Below are positions 55,129-64,000 of a stretch of DNA of 64,000 bases, in pieces (the stretch's first letter is position 1; the number at the start of each line of letters is the position of its first letter). This stretch comes from Aliihoeflea sp. 2WW (lineage in GTDB: Bacteria > Pseudomonadota > Alphaproteobacteria > Rhizobiales > Rhizobiaceae). Made by a program: the position numbers and the translations under genes. The notes beneath the pieces were generated by a model. That model saw only the letters and a program-made list of their open reading frames with translations. It had not been told where the DNA came from and made no database searches. The stretch is taken from the NCBI RefSeq assembly GCF_000497755.1, contig NZ_AYOD01000035.1, positions 310,001 through 374,000 of the forward strand, written 5' to 3'.

Positions 55129-55754
55129 CGCAGTATGATCAACTGAGCCGGGTTGCCGGTGAGGTTTCACGTGAAACTTTTGCACAGCTAGTTGAGTTCG
55201 AAAGACTGTTTCATCACTGGAACCGCGCGATCAACCTTGCAGCATCAGGGTCTCAGACCGACTTTTGGAATCGCCATATCGTCGACTCAGCCCAGTTGTG
55301 GCGCTTCCGACGCGACGAGAGGGACTGGACTGACATTGGGAGTGGCGGAGGCCTGCCCGGTCTTGTGATCGCAATCCTCGGGGCGCCGCACGGCCTTGTC
55401 ACGACATTGGTCGAAAGCAACCGAAAGAAGGCGGCGTTCCTGCGATCCGCGGGTGTGGAGCTAGGGCTCGATCTGGTTGTTCGACCCGAACGGATCGAGG
55501 CCGCCGTTAGCGCGCTGCAACCGGCACTCGTCTCGGCCCGCGCACTCGCGCCGCTTGGCAAGCTTCTGGAGCTTACAGAAACATGGCTGGAACCCGGAAA
55601 ATCACGCGCCCTCTATCCCAAGGGGCGCGATTTCCAACAGGAAATTCGCGAAGCGCGTGACCATTGGCGCTTCGATCTGATAGAACATCCTAGCATGGTT
55701 GACGCGATGAGTCGCGTTCTGGAATTGTCCAACGTTCAGCGTCTGGAGCATTGA
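55125..55754 (+). CDS. rsmG: 16S rRNA (guanine-527-N7) methyltransferase RsmG (GidB)
   Basis: A 209-residue SAM methyltransferase that modifies G527 of 16S rRNA. The SAM site is [18 protein letters not shown]; other marks are HIVDSAQL and [14 protein letters not shown]. Its ATG overlaps the mnmG stop (ATGA). The best parS palindrome of the window lies near its 5' end, encoding V-S-R-E-T. parA follows within a few bases. Confidence 0.96.
   Translation: MTQYDQLSRVAGEVSRETFAQLVEFERLFHHWNRAINLAASGSQTDFWNRHIVDSAQLWRFRRDERDWTDIGSGGGLPGLVIAILGAPHGLVTTLVESNRKKAAFLRSAGVELGLDLVVRPERIEAAVSALQPALVSARALAPLGKLLELTETWLEPGKSRALYPKGRDFQQEIREARDHWRFDLIEHPSMVDAMSRVLELSNVQRLEH
55163..55178. promoter_or_regulatory. 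parS: parS site 4 with perfect 14-bp core, inside rsmG
   Basis: GGTTTCACGTGAAACT contains the perfect palindrome GTTTCACGTGAAAC; only the two outermost bases differ from the consensus TGTTTCACGTGAAACA. It lies within rsmG, 0.6 kb before parA. Confidence 0.88.
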
Positions 55755-55756
55755 TC

Positions 55757-56557
<801 letters not shown>

Positions 56558-56569
56558 AGGGAGAGCGAG

Positions 56570-57448
56570 ATGAACGAAGATCTGTCCCGAAAGCGGCTTG
56601 GCCGCGGCCTGGCCGCCCTTATCGGCGATCTCGACAGGCCAGCGACGCCCTCCGAACAATTGCCGGTTCGTGCGGACCGCACGGCGCCGATCGAGCATGT
56701 GTCGCCCAACCCGCGCAATCCGCGGCGTAGCTTCGCGGAAAGCGATCTCGAGGATCTGACGCAGTCGATTCGCGAGCATGGGATCGTTCAACCCGTCGTC
56801 GTACGGACGATGCCGGACGGACACTACGAGATCATTGCCGGCGAGCGCCGGTGGCGGGCGGCGCAACGCGCGGGGCTGACGGCCGTCCCGATCGTCATTC
56901 GGGACGTGACGGATCGGGTCGCCCTCGAGCTTGCCATCATCGAAAACGTCCAGCGCGCAGACCTTAACGCGGTCGAGGAAGCGCAAGGATATCAGCAGCT
57001 TATCGATGAGCACCAGTATACCCAGGCCGATCTTGGCCAGGTCATCGGCAAGAGCCGCAGCCACGTTGCCAACACGTTGCGCCTGCTCAAGCTGCCTGAT
57101 CACGTCCGGTCGCTCGTGACCGACGGCTCGTTGTCGGCGGGCCATGCGCGCACGCTGGTGACGGCGCTCGACCCGGCCGGTCTTGCGCGGCGGATTGTCG
57201 ATGAGGGCTTGTCAGTGCGGCAGGCGGAGGCCTTGGCGCAGCAGCCCGCCAGACAGGAATCGGCCAAGGCCGAGCGGCATGCCGCGGCCGAGAAGGATGC
57301 CGACACGATCGCGCTCGAAAAAACGTTGTCCGACGCGCTGGGTCTGAGGGTTTCTATCACGCATGGCCAGCGTGGCGGGGACATCAAGATTCGATATTCG
57401 AGCCTCGAGCAACTCGACACGATCTGCCACCGTCTGCAGCGTCACTGA
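56570..57448 (+). CDS. parB: Chromosome partitioning CTPase ParB
   Basis: A 292-residue ParB that loads at parS and spreads as a CTP-dependent clamp. It has the N-terminal ParA-contact segment KRLGRGLAALIGDLDR, the CTP-binding motif AGERRWRAAQRAG, and a helix-turn-helix (TQADLGQVIGKSRSHVANTL). A C-terminal dimerisation domain ends RYSSLEQLDTICHRLQRH. It starts 13 bp after parA with GGGAG upstream. A parS-like site lies immediately after its stop. Confidence 0.97.
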   Translation: MNEDLSRKRLGRGLAALIGDLDRPATPSEQLPVRADRTAPIEHVSPNPRNPRRSFAESDLEDLTQSIREHGIVQPVVVRTMPDGHYEIIAGERRWRAAQRAGLTAVPIVIRDVTDRVALELAIIENVQRADLNAVEEAQGYQQLIDEHQYTQADLGQVIGKSRSHVANTLRLLKLPDHVRSLVTDGSLSAGHARTLVTALDPAGLARRIVDEGLSVRQAEALAQQPARQESAKAERHAAAEKDADTIALEKTLSDALGLRVSITHGQRGGDIKIRYSSLEQLDTICHRLQRH

Positions 57449-57450
57449 CT

Positions 57451-57466
57451 GGACTCACGTGAAACA
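57451..57466. promoter_or_regulatory. parS: parS-like site 5, between parB and holA
   Basis: GGACTCACGTGAAACA matches the consensus at 13 of 16 positions with a perfect right half. It fills most of the 28-bp gap between the convergent parB and holA stops, about 8.7 kb right of the origin candidate. Its left half is altered in the same way as site 3. Confidence 0.65.
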
Positions 57467-57476
57467 CCCGGCTTGC

Positions 57477-58511
57477 CTATCGCAGGCGCCGGGCCTCGAT
57501 GGCGATTGCCAGCATCGCCTGGCGGGCGGTCGGCTCATCGAGTTGCGATCGAGTTCGCATGGCAAGAACCGTCGCCTGCAGCCTTTCGAGCCCGCGCGAG
57601 ATCGACGATGACGTCCACTTCTGAACCGCCCTCTCGACGTTGTTTCGCCGGCTAAAGAATACAGGTGGCCGCGCGGCCGCGACTGCCGTGGAGGCGCTTG
57701 CGCCGCCATCAACTGCTGCGCGGAGCATCTCGAGTTGCTGAAACTGCCGCATCACCGCTGAGACGAGCTGGAAAGGCGCGTTTCCCGCATTCACCCAGCC
57801 CGAATAAGCGCGGTCGAAGCCGGCGACATCGCCTGCCAGAATCGCATCTGTCGCGTCGTCGAGGGACTTTGCCGAAACATCGCCGACGATCTCAGTGACA
57901 TGAGCGAGTTCGATCCGGCCGTCGCGACCGGCATAGAGCGCCAGCTTCTCGATCTCCGATCGGGTGGCGAGCCGGTCGCCGCCGAGCGATGCCTTGAGGG
58001 CCTGACGCGCGTCGGGCGCAATGGTGATGCCGTCCCTCCCCAGCACCTCGTCGATCACGCCCTCGATCGCTCGCGCCTGGTCGACATAGCAGGGCAGCGC
58101 CATTCCGGCCGAACCCTGCTCCACGGCTGCGCGCACCGGTGCGCCCTTCTTCAGGTCGCCGCCTTCGACGAGGATAATGGTCGCCTCCGGCGGGCTTGCG
58201 CACAAATCCTTCAGCGATGCGCCCAGCGCCTTGTGCGTGCCGGCGCCCTTGACCCAGATCAGCCGCCGGTCGGCGAACATCGCCACCGTATTGGCCTCGT
58301 CCATGAGACGCCCGGGGTCGGATTCGATCTCGCCGGCGTCGAGGCGCGTGACGGAAAACGGGTCGTCAAGCCGGAACCCGGCCTGGCGCGCGTAAAGCGT
58401 GGCGCGTTCGGAAACGAGCCCCCGGTCGGGACCATAGATCAGCACGACCGGAAACGCGCCCTGCGGCCGCGCCAGCCAACCGTCGACTTCGTGGGCCTTT
58501 TTCTGTGCCAT
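57477..58511 (-). CDS. holA: DNA polymerase III delta subunit
   Basis: A 344-residue clamp-loader subunit that opens the beta sliding clamp. Family marks are VVLIYGPDRGLVSERAT near the N-terminus, RLIWVKGAG, and the C-terminal FFSRRNNVERAVQKW. Together with dnaQ it is the second replisome gene in the window. It is convergent with parB. The usual rhizobial partners upstream of holA (lptE and leuS) are absent, and an oppositely oriented catabolic operon begins instead. Confidence 0.93.
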   Translation of the reverse strand: MAQKKAHEVDGWLARPQGAFPVVLIYGPDRGLVSERATLYARQAGFRLDDPFSVTRLDAGEIESDPGRLMDEANTVAMFADRRLIWVKGAGTHKALGASLKDLCASPPEATIILVEGGDLKKGAPVRAAVEQGSAGMALPCYVDQARAIEGVIDEVLGRDGITIAPDARQALKASLGGDRLATRSEIEKLALYAGRDGRIELAHVTEIVGDVSAKSLDDATDAILAGDVAGFDRAYSGWVNAGNAPFQLVSAVMRQFQQLEMLRAAVDGGASASTAVAAARPPVFFSRRNNVERAVQKWTSSSISRGLERLQATVLAMRTRSQLDEPTARQAMLAIAIEARRLR

Positions 58512-58664
58512 AATTCCCGCTTCCTGCTGACGCTAGGGGCCAAGAATCGCGGCCTCTGTCAAGAGCGGGCGCCGGTTGCCGGGGCCGCGCGGCTTGACCC
58601 GGCCGCCATTCCCTAGAATAGGTTCGTCGGCACCTGCGCGGCCCGGATATCGAGCGAGGAACAG

Positions 58665-59456
58665 ATGAGCGAGCTTGTAAGGGTCGAACGAAACGACGCC
58701 GCGGGCATCGTCCGTCTCGTCCTCAACCGACCCGACGTCCTCAATGCGCTGGACGTGCCGCTTGCCGAGGCGTTTCGCGACGCCGTCGAAGATGTGGCGC
58801 GGGCGGGCGGCGTGCGCGCCGTCACCCTTGCCGCCGAGGGGAGGGCGTTCGTTGCGGGCGGCGATGTCGCCGCGTTCGGCGCGGATTTCACCCGCTCGGC
58901 CGAAGTGGTCAACGCTCTTCTCGATGCGCTTCATCCCGCGCTCCTGCGCCTGAGGGCGATCGATGCGCCGGTCATTGCAGCGGTGAAGGGCGTCGCGGCC
59001 GGGGCCGGGCTTTCGCTGGTGCTGAATGCGGATCTGGTAATCGCCGAAAAAGGCACGCGTTTCGTCGTCGCCTACGACAAGGTCGGATCGTCGCCGGATT
59101 GCGGCGGGACGTGGTTCCTGCCGCGCAAGGTCGGGCGGGCCAAGGCGGCGGAACTGATGTTTCTGGGCGAGGCGCTCGATGCCGGTCAGGCTCTTGCCGC
59201 AGGCATCGTCAACCGCGTGGTCGCGGCCGGCGAACTGAGCGCTGCTACGGACGAGATCGCGGCACGGGTCGCCAGTGGTCCAACGCGGGCATTCGGCCAG
59301 TTCAAACGATTGACCGACCAGGCGCTCGAGCGGCCACTCGCCGAACATCTCGAAGCCGAACGCGCGGCCTTTCTGGCGGGCACGCGAACGGCGGATTTCC
59401 GCGAAGGCGTCACTGCCTTTCTGACCAAGCGCAAGCCGGATTTTGCCGGCGAATGA
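58665..59456 (+). CDS. Enoyl-CoA hydratase/isomerase family protein
   Basis: A 263-residue crotonase-fold enzyme. The oxyanion-hole segments are GRAFVAGGDVAAFG and KGVAAGAGLSLVLNADLVI. The usual first catalytic glutamate region reads KVGSSPDCGGTWFLPRKVG, where an aspartate-cysteine pair stands in place of the glutamate of true hydratases. It may therefore be an isomerase-type member such as PaaG-like enzymes. It starts 154 bp from divergent holA and is followed after 10 bp by an acyl-CoA dehydrogenase gene. Confidence 0.87.
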   Translation: MSELVRVERNDAAGIVRLVLNRPDVLNALDVPLAEAFRDAVEDVARAGGVRAVTLAAEGRAFVAGGDVAAFGADFTRSAEVVNALLDALHPALLRLRAIDAPVIAAVKGVAAGAGLSLVLNADLVIAEKGTRFVVAYDKVGSSPDCGGTWFLPRKVGRAKAAELMFLGEALDAGQALAAGIVNRVVAAGELSAATDEIAARVASGPTRAFGQFKRLTDQALERPLAEHLEAERAAFLAGTRTADFREGVTAFLTKRKPDFAGE

Positions 59457-59466
59457 GAGCTGAACG

Positions 59467-60600
59467 ATGACCCTGACCGACGAACAGACGATGATCCGCG
59501 ATACCGCGCGCGCCTTTGCCCGCGAGGTTCTGGCGCCCGGCGCGGCGCAGCGCGATCGCAACAAGACGATCGAGCCCGAAATCGTTGCGGGCCTTGCCGA
59601 ACTCGGTTTCATGGGCATGACCGTTCCCGAGGCCGATGGCGGCGTCGGTGCGGACTATGTGTCTTATGCCTTGGCGCTGATGGAAATCGCGGCCGGCGAT
59701 GGCGCGATCTCGACGGTCATGAGCGTTCACAACGCTCCGTTCAACGCGATCCTGCAGCGATACGGCAATGCCGACCAGAAGGAGCGCGTGCTGCGCCCCG
59801 CAGCGGCGGGTGCGTTCATCGGCGCCTTTGCGCTCACCGAGGCCGAGGCAGGCTCGGATGCCGGCTCGCTCAAGTCCCGCGCTCGCAGGCAGGGCGACCG
59901 CTACGTCATCGACGGGTCGAAGGAATTCATCACGTCGGGCAAGATCGGCGGCTGGACGATCCTCTTCGCCCGCATGGAAGATGCCGGGCCGAAGGGCGGC
60001 ATAACCGCATTCCTGACACCGACCGACGCGCCTGGCTATGTCGTTGCGAAAGTCGAGGAAAAGCTTGGCCAGCGCTGCTCCGACACATGCTCGCTTCGAT
60101 TCGAGAATCTCGAGATTCCGGAGGAAAACCGGATCGGTGCCGAGGGCGAGGGCTACCGCATCGCGTTGTCGAGCCTCGAGACGGGGCGCATCGGCATCGC
60201 CGCCCAATCGGTCGGCATGGCGCAGGCCGCCTTCGACCTCGCCGTCGCCTATGCCGCGGAGCGCCGCTCTTTCGGCAAGACGCTGATGGAGCACCAGGCC
60301 GTCGCCTTCCGTCTCGCCGACATGCGGACGCAGATCGAGGCCGGACGCCAGCTCGTCCTGAATGCGGCGCGGATGAAGGATGCCGGCGAGCCGTGCCTCA
60401 CCGAAGCGGCGATCGCGAAGCTGTTTGCGTCCGAGGCCGCAGAACGGGTCATTTCGGGGGCGCTGCAGACCTTTGGCGGGTATGGCTACATGGCCGATTT
60501 CCCGCTCGAGCGCATCTATCGCGATGCGCGGGTGTGCCAGATCTACGAGGGCACGTCCGATATCCAGAAGATCATCATCGCGAGATCGTTCGCCGGCTAG
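59467..60600 (+). CDS. Acyl-CoA dehydrogenase
   Basis: A 377-residue FAD enzyme catalysing alpha-beta dehydrogenation of an acyl-CoA. The signatures GAFALTEAEAGSDAGSL and QTFGGYGYMADFPLERIYRD are present, with the likely catalytic base Glu in CQIYEGTSDIQKIIIAR. It resembles short- or branched-chain dehydrogenases. It forms a two-gene operon with the crotonase gene, suggesting beta-oxidation of a short or branched acyl chain; the nearby amino-acid-type transporter would fit branched-chain substrates. Confidence 0.92.
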   Translation: MTLTDEQTMIRDTARAFAREVLAPGAAQRDRNKTIEPEIVAGLAELGFMGMTVPEADGGVGADYVSYALALMEIAAGDGAISTVMSVHNAPFNAILQRYGNADQKERVLRPAAAGAFIGAFALTEAEAGSDAGSLKSRARRQGDRYVIDGSKEFITSGKIGGWTILFARMEDAGPKGGITAFLTPTDAPGYVVAKVEEKLGQRCSDTCSLRFENLEIPEENRIGAEGEGYRIALSSLETGRIGIAAQSVGMAQAAFDLAVAYAAERRSFGKTLMEHQAVAFRLADMRTQIEAGRQLVLNAARMKDAGEPCLTEAAIAKLFASEAAERVISGALQTFGGYGYMADFPLERIYRDARVCQIYEGTSDIQKIIIARSFAG

Positions 60601-60621
60601 ATATCTGCTGGATCGCCGGCA

Positions 60622-61773
60622 TCAAGGCAGGAAGATATAGCGGATGACCCGGCCGGCCTCGAGCTCGTCCAGGGTCTCGTTGATGCCTTCGAGCGGCCCG
60701 GTGCCGGACATGAGCCTGTCGACCGGCAGGATGCCGCGCCGGAACATCTCGATGTAGCGCGGGATGTCACGCGAAGGGATGCAACTCCCGATATAGCTGC
60801 CCTTGAGCGTCCGCTCTTCGGCGACGAGCGAGACCTGCTGGATCGACACCCGGCTCGCCGGATTGGCGAGCCCGCCGGTCACCGTCGTTCCGCCCCGCCG
60901 GGTGATGCGGTAGGCAAATTCGAGGGCAGGCACGGAGCCGGCGAGTTCGACTGCTACGTCGACACCGCCGCGCGTGATGGTCCTGATGTGCTCCATTGCT
61001 GCCTCGTCGCGCGGATCGACCGTGTGGGTGGCGCCGAGTTCGCGGGCCAGCGCCAGCTTTTCGGGCATCAGGTCGGCTGCAACGATGATGGAGGCACCGG
61101 CGGCTCGTGCACCCAGCAAGGCGGCGAGCCCTACGCCGCCAAGGCCGACGATCGCGACGGACTGGCCGGCCTTGAGGCCCGACGTGTTGACGACGGCGCC
61201 GACGCCGGTCAGCACCGCGCACCCGAAAAGCGCGGCATGCTCGAAGGCAATGTCCTTGTCGATGCGGACCAGCGAGGTGCGCGATACGACGGCGTGTCCG
61301 GCGAATGCCGAAACGCCGACATGGTGGAACATCGGTTGGCCGTGGCTCCTGAGCCGTATCGCGCCGCCCAGCAGCGTGCCGGCGCCGTTTGCCGCCGCCC
61401 CCGGTTCGCACAGCGCGGGCCGGCCTTCCGCGCAAGGGACGCAATGGCCGCATGATGGCATGAAAACCATCACCACGTGGTCGCCCACTTCGAGGTCGCG
61501 CACGCCTTCGCCGAGCTGTTCGACGATGCCGGCCGCCTCATGGCCGAGCGCCATCGGCAGCGAACGCGGTCGGTCGCCACTGATGACGGACAGGTCCGAA
61601 TGGCAAAGCCCGGCCGCCTTGATTGCGACGATAACCTCGCCGGGGCCCGGCGCGTCGAGTTCGATCTCCTCGACCGAGAGGGGGCGTGACTGTGCATAGG
61701 GGCGGGTTGCGGGGGCGTTGCGAAGCACGGTCGCGCGTGTGCGTGTCGTCGATCCCGATGTGACGGCGGCCAT
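60622..61773 (-). CDS. Zinc-dependent alcohol dehydrogenase, class III-like
   Basis: A 383-residue MDR alcohol dehydrogenase with a full zinc set. Catalytic ligands are in AAGLCHSDLSV and ALGHEAAGIVE, and a structural-zinc lobe is in SCGHCVPCAEGRPALC. The NAD motif is AIVGLGGVGLAALLGA. The start at 61773 has GGGAGG six bases upstream; a longer frame lacks this. It is convergent with the acyl-CoA dehydrogenase gene. It may oxidise an alcohol feeding the same acyl-CoA pathway, but its substrate is not evident. Confidence 0.9.
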   Translation of the reverse strand: MAAVTSGSTTRTRATVLRNAPATRPYAQSRPLSVEEIELDAPGPGEVIVAIKAAGLCHSDLSVISGDRPRSLPMALGHEAAGIVEQLGEGVRDLEVGDHVVMVFMPSCGHCVPCAEGRPALCEPGAAANGAGTLLGGAIRLRSHGQPMFHHVGVSAFAGHAVVSRTSLVRIDKDIAFEHAALFGCAVLTGVGAVVNTSGLKAGQSVAIVGLGGVGLAALLGARAAGASIIVAADLMPEKLALARELGATHTVDPRDEAAMEHIRTITRGGVDVAVELAGSVPALEFAYRITRRGGTTVTGGLANPASRVSIQQVSLVAEERTLKGSYIGSCIPSRDIPRYIEMFRRGILPVDRLMSGTGPLEGINETLDELEAGRVIRYIFLP

Positions 61774-62007
61774 GATGTCCCTCCCTTGTGCCGACGCGCA
61801 GGATTGCCGTTCACGGCGCCCGGCGCCAATAGGAAAGCGATATGGAAGCCATAAGCCAGGCATGGGGGCGACGTCGGGTCCGCCATAAGAAGCCGTTATA
61901 GCGATTCAAGCAAATCTGTCTTTGCGTTCCAATTTCAAACCGGGAACCATCCTGAAGTGGAGGAACGTGCGCAGCAGATGCGCCGTCGCAAATTCTGGGA
62001 GGAATTC

Positions 62008-63312
62008 GTGAAAGGCAAACTCGTCCTATCGTCGCTGGCAGCCGCGTTCGCGCTTGCCGTGGCACAACCCGCAATGGCGCAGGACGCGCCGGAAAACATC
62101 AAGATCGGCATCACGACGTTCACCTCGGGCGCAGCGTCGGTGTTCGGCGTGCCGGCCCAGGCCGCGGCGCAGATGATTGCCGAGGACATCAACGCCGCCG
62201 GCGGTATCCAGGGCGCGCAGGTGCAGCTCTTCTTCGTCGATGAAGGCGCGGGCGCCGAGGCGCTGACCACCGAAGTGCGCCGCCTCGTCCAGGACGAGGA
62301 CGTCGACGTGATGATGGCCTCGATCTCGTCGGGCAACTGCATCAACCTGACGCCGCTGATGGAAGATCTCGAAGTCCTCAACATCCTTTGGGATTGCGGC
62401 ACGCAGCGCATCTTCGAGGAAGAGGAATCGACCTACAATTTCCGCACGCAGGCCAATGCGACGCCCGAGATGATGGCGGCGCTGCTCTATCTCCTGAAGA
62501 CCAAGCCGGATTTCGAGACGATCGCCGTCGTCAACCAGGACTATGCCTGGGGCCGCGATAGCTGGGAGCTGTTCTCGGCGGCGCTGAAGAAGCTGAAGCC
62601 CGAAGTCGAGATCGTGGCCGAGCTCTTCCCGCGCCTCGGCGCACCGGATTTCTCGGCCGAGATTTCGCGCCTTCTCGCCACCCAGCCCGACGTCATCCTG
62701 TCGACCTCGTGGGGCGGCGATCTCGACACGTTCGTGCAGCAGGCCAACCAGCGCGGTCTCTTCAACAACTCGACCTTCGTGCTGCCGCTGGCCGAATCGT
62801 CGATCCAGCGTCTGGGCGGCGTTCTGCCGGATGGCGTCATCGTCGGCGCACGCGGCGACCACTACTTCCTGCATCCCGAGACCAAGGACGACGAGGACAT
62901 GAAGGCCTTCGTCGACAAGTTCAGGGAGAAGACGGGCGCCTACCCGATCTACTCGGTGTTCCACATGGCGCAGGCTTTCGCCGCGTTGCAGGCGGCCTAC
63001 GACAAGGCGGCCGAGGCCAATGGTGGCGACTTCCCGGATCGCGCCCAGGTCATCGCGGCGATGGAAGGGCTCGAATTCAAGGGCTATGGCCGACCGCTCA
63101 CCATCCGCGAGGACAACCAGGCGCTCGAAGCGCAGTTGATGGGCGTGTCGCGCACCGTCGAGGGCTATGACTTCCCGATCATCGACGACATGATGATCTT
63201 CGACGCGGAAGGCATCATGGCGCCGCCCGGCGAAAACTCGCTCGAATGGATCGGCACGCTCGATGCGTCCTTCATCGAGACCGAGGCGAGCGAATACAAG
63301 CACGAGGAATAG
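62008..63312 (+). CDS. ABC transporter substrate-binding protein, branched-chain amino acid (LivK) type
   Basis: A 434-residue periplasmic binding protein of type I fold. The GTG at 62008 has GGGAGG five bases upstream and gives a classical signal peptide (KGKLVLSSLAAAFALAVAQ, cleaved near AMA-Q); longer in-frame starts bury this signal. The mature part opens IKIGITTFTSGAASVFGVPA and has EDINAAGGIQGAQVQLFFVD. The ligand could be an amino acid, amide or aromatic acid. It is followed after 93 bp by livH, and the 234 bp upstream hold no gene that I can see. Confidence 0.92.
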   Translation: MKGKLVLSSLAAAFALAVAQPAMAQDAPENIKIGITTFTSGAASVFGVPAQAAAQMIAEDINAAGGIQGAQVQLFFVDEGAGAEALTTEVRRLVQDEDVDVMMASISSGNCINLTPLMEDLEVLNILWDCGTQRIFEEEESTYNFRTQANATPEMMAALLYLLKTKPDFETIAVVNQDYAWGRDSWELFSAALKKLKPEVEIVAELFPRLGAPDFSAEISRLLATQPDVILSTSWGGDLDTFVQQANQRGLFNNSTFVLPLAESSIQRLGGVLPDGVIVGARGDHYFLHPETKDDEDMKAFVDKFREKTGAYPIYSVFHMAQAFAALQAAYDKAAEANGGDFPDRAQVIAAMEGLEFKGYGRPLTIREDNQALEAQLMGVSRTVEGYDFPIIDDMMIFDAEGIMAPPGENSLEWIGTLDASFIETEASEYKHEE

Positions 63313-63405
63313 TCCTCCCGCACCGCCGCGCCATCGCATCCCCGCATGCGAAGGCGCGGCGGCCGCATCGTTCCCGCTCATTTGTGCAAAGGCCCCGAAC
63401 GGCCC

Positions 63406-64000
63406 ATGTCCCTGCAGATTCTCGTTCTCGCCGCGCTTGACGGCATCGCCTACGGAGCGCTCGTCTTCCTCGTCGCCGTCGGCATGACGCTCGTCTTCGG
63501 CGTCATGCGCATCCTCAACGTGGCGCATGGCTCGTTCTACGCGCTCGGCGCCTACGCGGCCGCCAGCCTCGGCATCGCCATGGCCGGCATGGGCCTGTCG
63601 CCCTGGCTCGCCTTTCCGATGTTCATCGTCGCGGCGGCGGTGGTCGGCATCACGGTCGGCGGGCTGATGGAGCGGTTCCTGCTCCAGCGCATCTACGGCT
63701 ACGAGGAGACGCTGCAGCTCCTCGTCACCTTCGCCGTCTTCATGATGCTGGAAAACGTCCAGCGTCTCGTCTGGGGCGTGCAGCCCTATTTCTATTCCGA
63801 TCCGCTGCGCCAGCTCGGCAACGTCAATGTCGCCGGCATCACCTACACCGCCTACCAGACACTGTTCCTGCCGCTGGTCGCGCTCGCCGTGCTGTTCGGC
63901 CTGCGGTTCTTCCTGCGCTACACGCTCGCCGGCTCGGTCATCGTCGCGGTGACGGAGGACCGCGAGGCGGCGACGGCGATCGGCATCAATGCGCGGCGCG
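63406..64000 (+). CDS. livH: Branched-chain amino acid ABC transporter permease LivH (partial at right edge)
   Basis: The first 198 codons of a LivH-type permease that runs off the window. It begins MSLQILVLAALDGIAYGALV and has the family signature TLVFGVMRILNVAHGSFYAL, followed by several membrane helices and the EETLQLLVTFAVFMMLEN segment. The visible part ends AATAIGINARR, the cytoplasmic loop that contacts the ATPase. It pairs with the preceding binding protein; livM and the ATPases livG and livF are expected beyond the edge. Confidence 0.93.
   Translation, partial: MSLQILVLAALDGIAYGALVFLVAVGMTLVFGVMRILNVAHGSFYALGAYAAASLGIAMAGMGLSPWLAFPMFIVAAAVVGITVGGLMERFLLQRIYGYEETLQLLVTFAVFMMLENVQRLVWGVQPYFYSDPLRQLGNVNVAGITYTAYQTLFLPLVALAVLFGLRFFLRYTLAGSVIVAVTEDREAATAIGINARR

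Noticed and set aside
61474-61479. A further CACGTG hexamer inside the alcohol dehydrogenase gene
   Set aside because: Its flanks (CACCACGTGGTC) do not match the parS arms TTT/AAA, so it is not counted as a ParB site.

Overview
The window reads as a GC-rich chromosomal segment of an alphaproteobacterium of the order Hyphomicrobiales (Rhizobiales). The basis is the gene content and order: addAB-murU-tsaE-divL-ahcY, HPr-EIIA-hprK-chvG-chvI-pckA, coaA-hisE-hisF-hisA-hisH-hisB-hslV-hslU, mltA-tim44-fxsA-secB-dnaQ-coaE-aroE-maf-ppsR, hemE-hemJ-rho-mnmE-mnmG-rsmG-parA-parB-holA. I cannot fix the genus. No rRNA, tRNA, CRISPR array or transposase gene was recognised.

Layout. Bases 1-10.6 kb hold the end of uppP, an intracellular PHB depolymerase, and an accessory biosynthetic region. 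That region has two tightly overlapping operons. The first encodes an MDR dehydrogenase, a degenerate 6-pyruvoyl-tetrahydropterin-synthase-like protein, a GT4 glycosyltransferase and a methyltransferase. The second encodes a CDP-alcohol phosphatidyltransferase, an FkbM methyltransferase, a membrane sulfatase-like enzyme and a stand-alone RibD C-terminal reductase. A ferredoxin reductase and a cytochrome b561 lie between them. From 10.6 to 27.6 kb, on the minus strand, are recombinational repair (addAB), cell-wall recycling (murU and a TsaE-AmgK fusion), the tyrosine-containing kinase DivL, S-adenosylhomocysteinase, and the incomplete phosphotransferase relay next to the ChvG-ChvI envelope-stress system. 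pckA, a nitroreductase, arfB and alkB follow on the plus strand. Then come coaA and the his operon on the minus strand, a low-GC Fic toxin-antitoxin-like insertion, and hslVU.

From 41 to 48.5 kb are cell-envelope, secretion, proofreading and cofactor genes. The 404-bp gap between ppsR (DUF299) and hemE is the strongest origin-of-replication candidate. It has the same neighbours as the Caulobacter origin, DnaA-box-like 9-mers, GGATCGTC repeats and a very AT-rich stretch next to hemE. Genes on the left mostly point left and genes on the right mostly point right, as expected for two leading strands leaving an origin. parA and parB lie 7-9 kb to the right, and five parS-like CACGTG palindromes are scattered from 19 to 57.5 kb, four of them inside coding sequences.

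Beyond holA (58.5 kb) the housekeeping synteny breaks into a catabolic and transport region: enoyl-CoA hydratase, acyl-CoA dehydrogenase, zinc alcohol dehydrogenase, a branched-chain-amino-acid-type binding protein and a LivH permease that runs off the right end. The candidate for an undescribed system is the pteridine/riboflavin-like plus glycan/lipid cluster at 1.6-10.6 kb. Its product cannot be deduced from the sequence alone.
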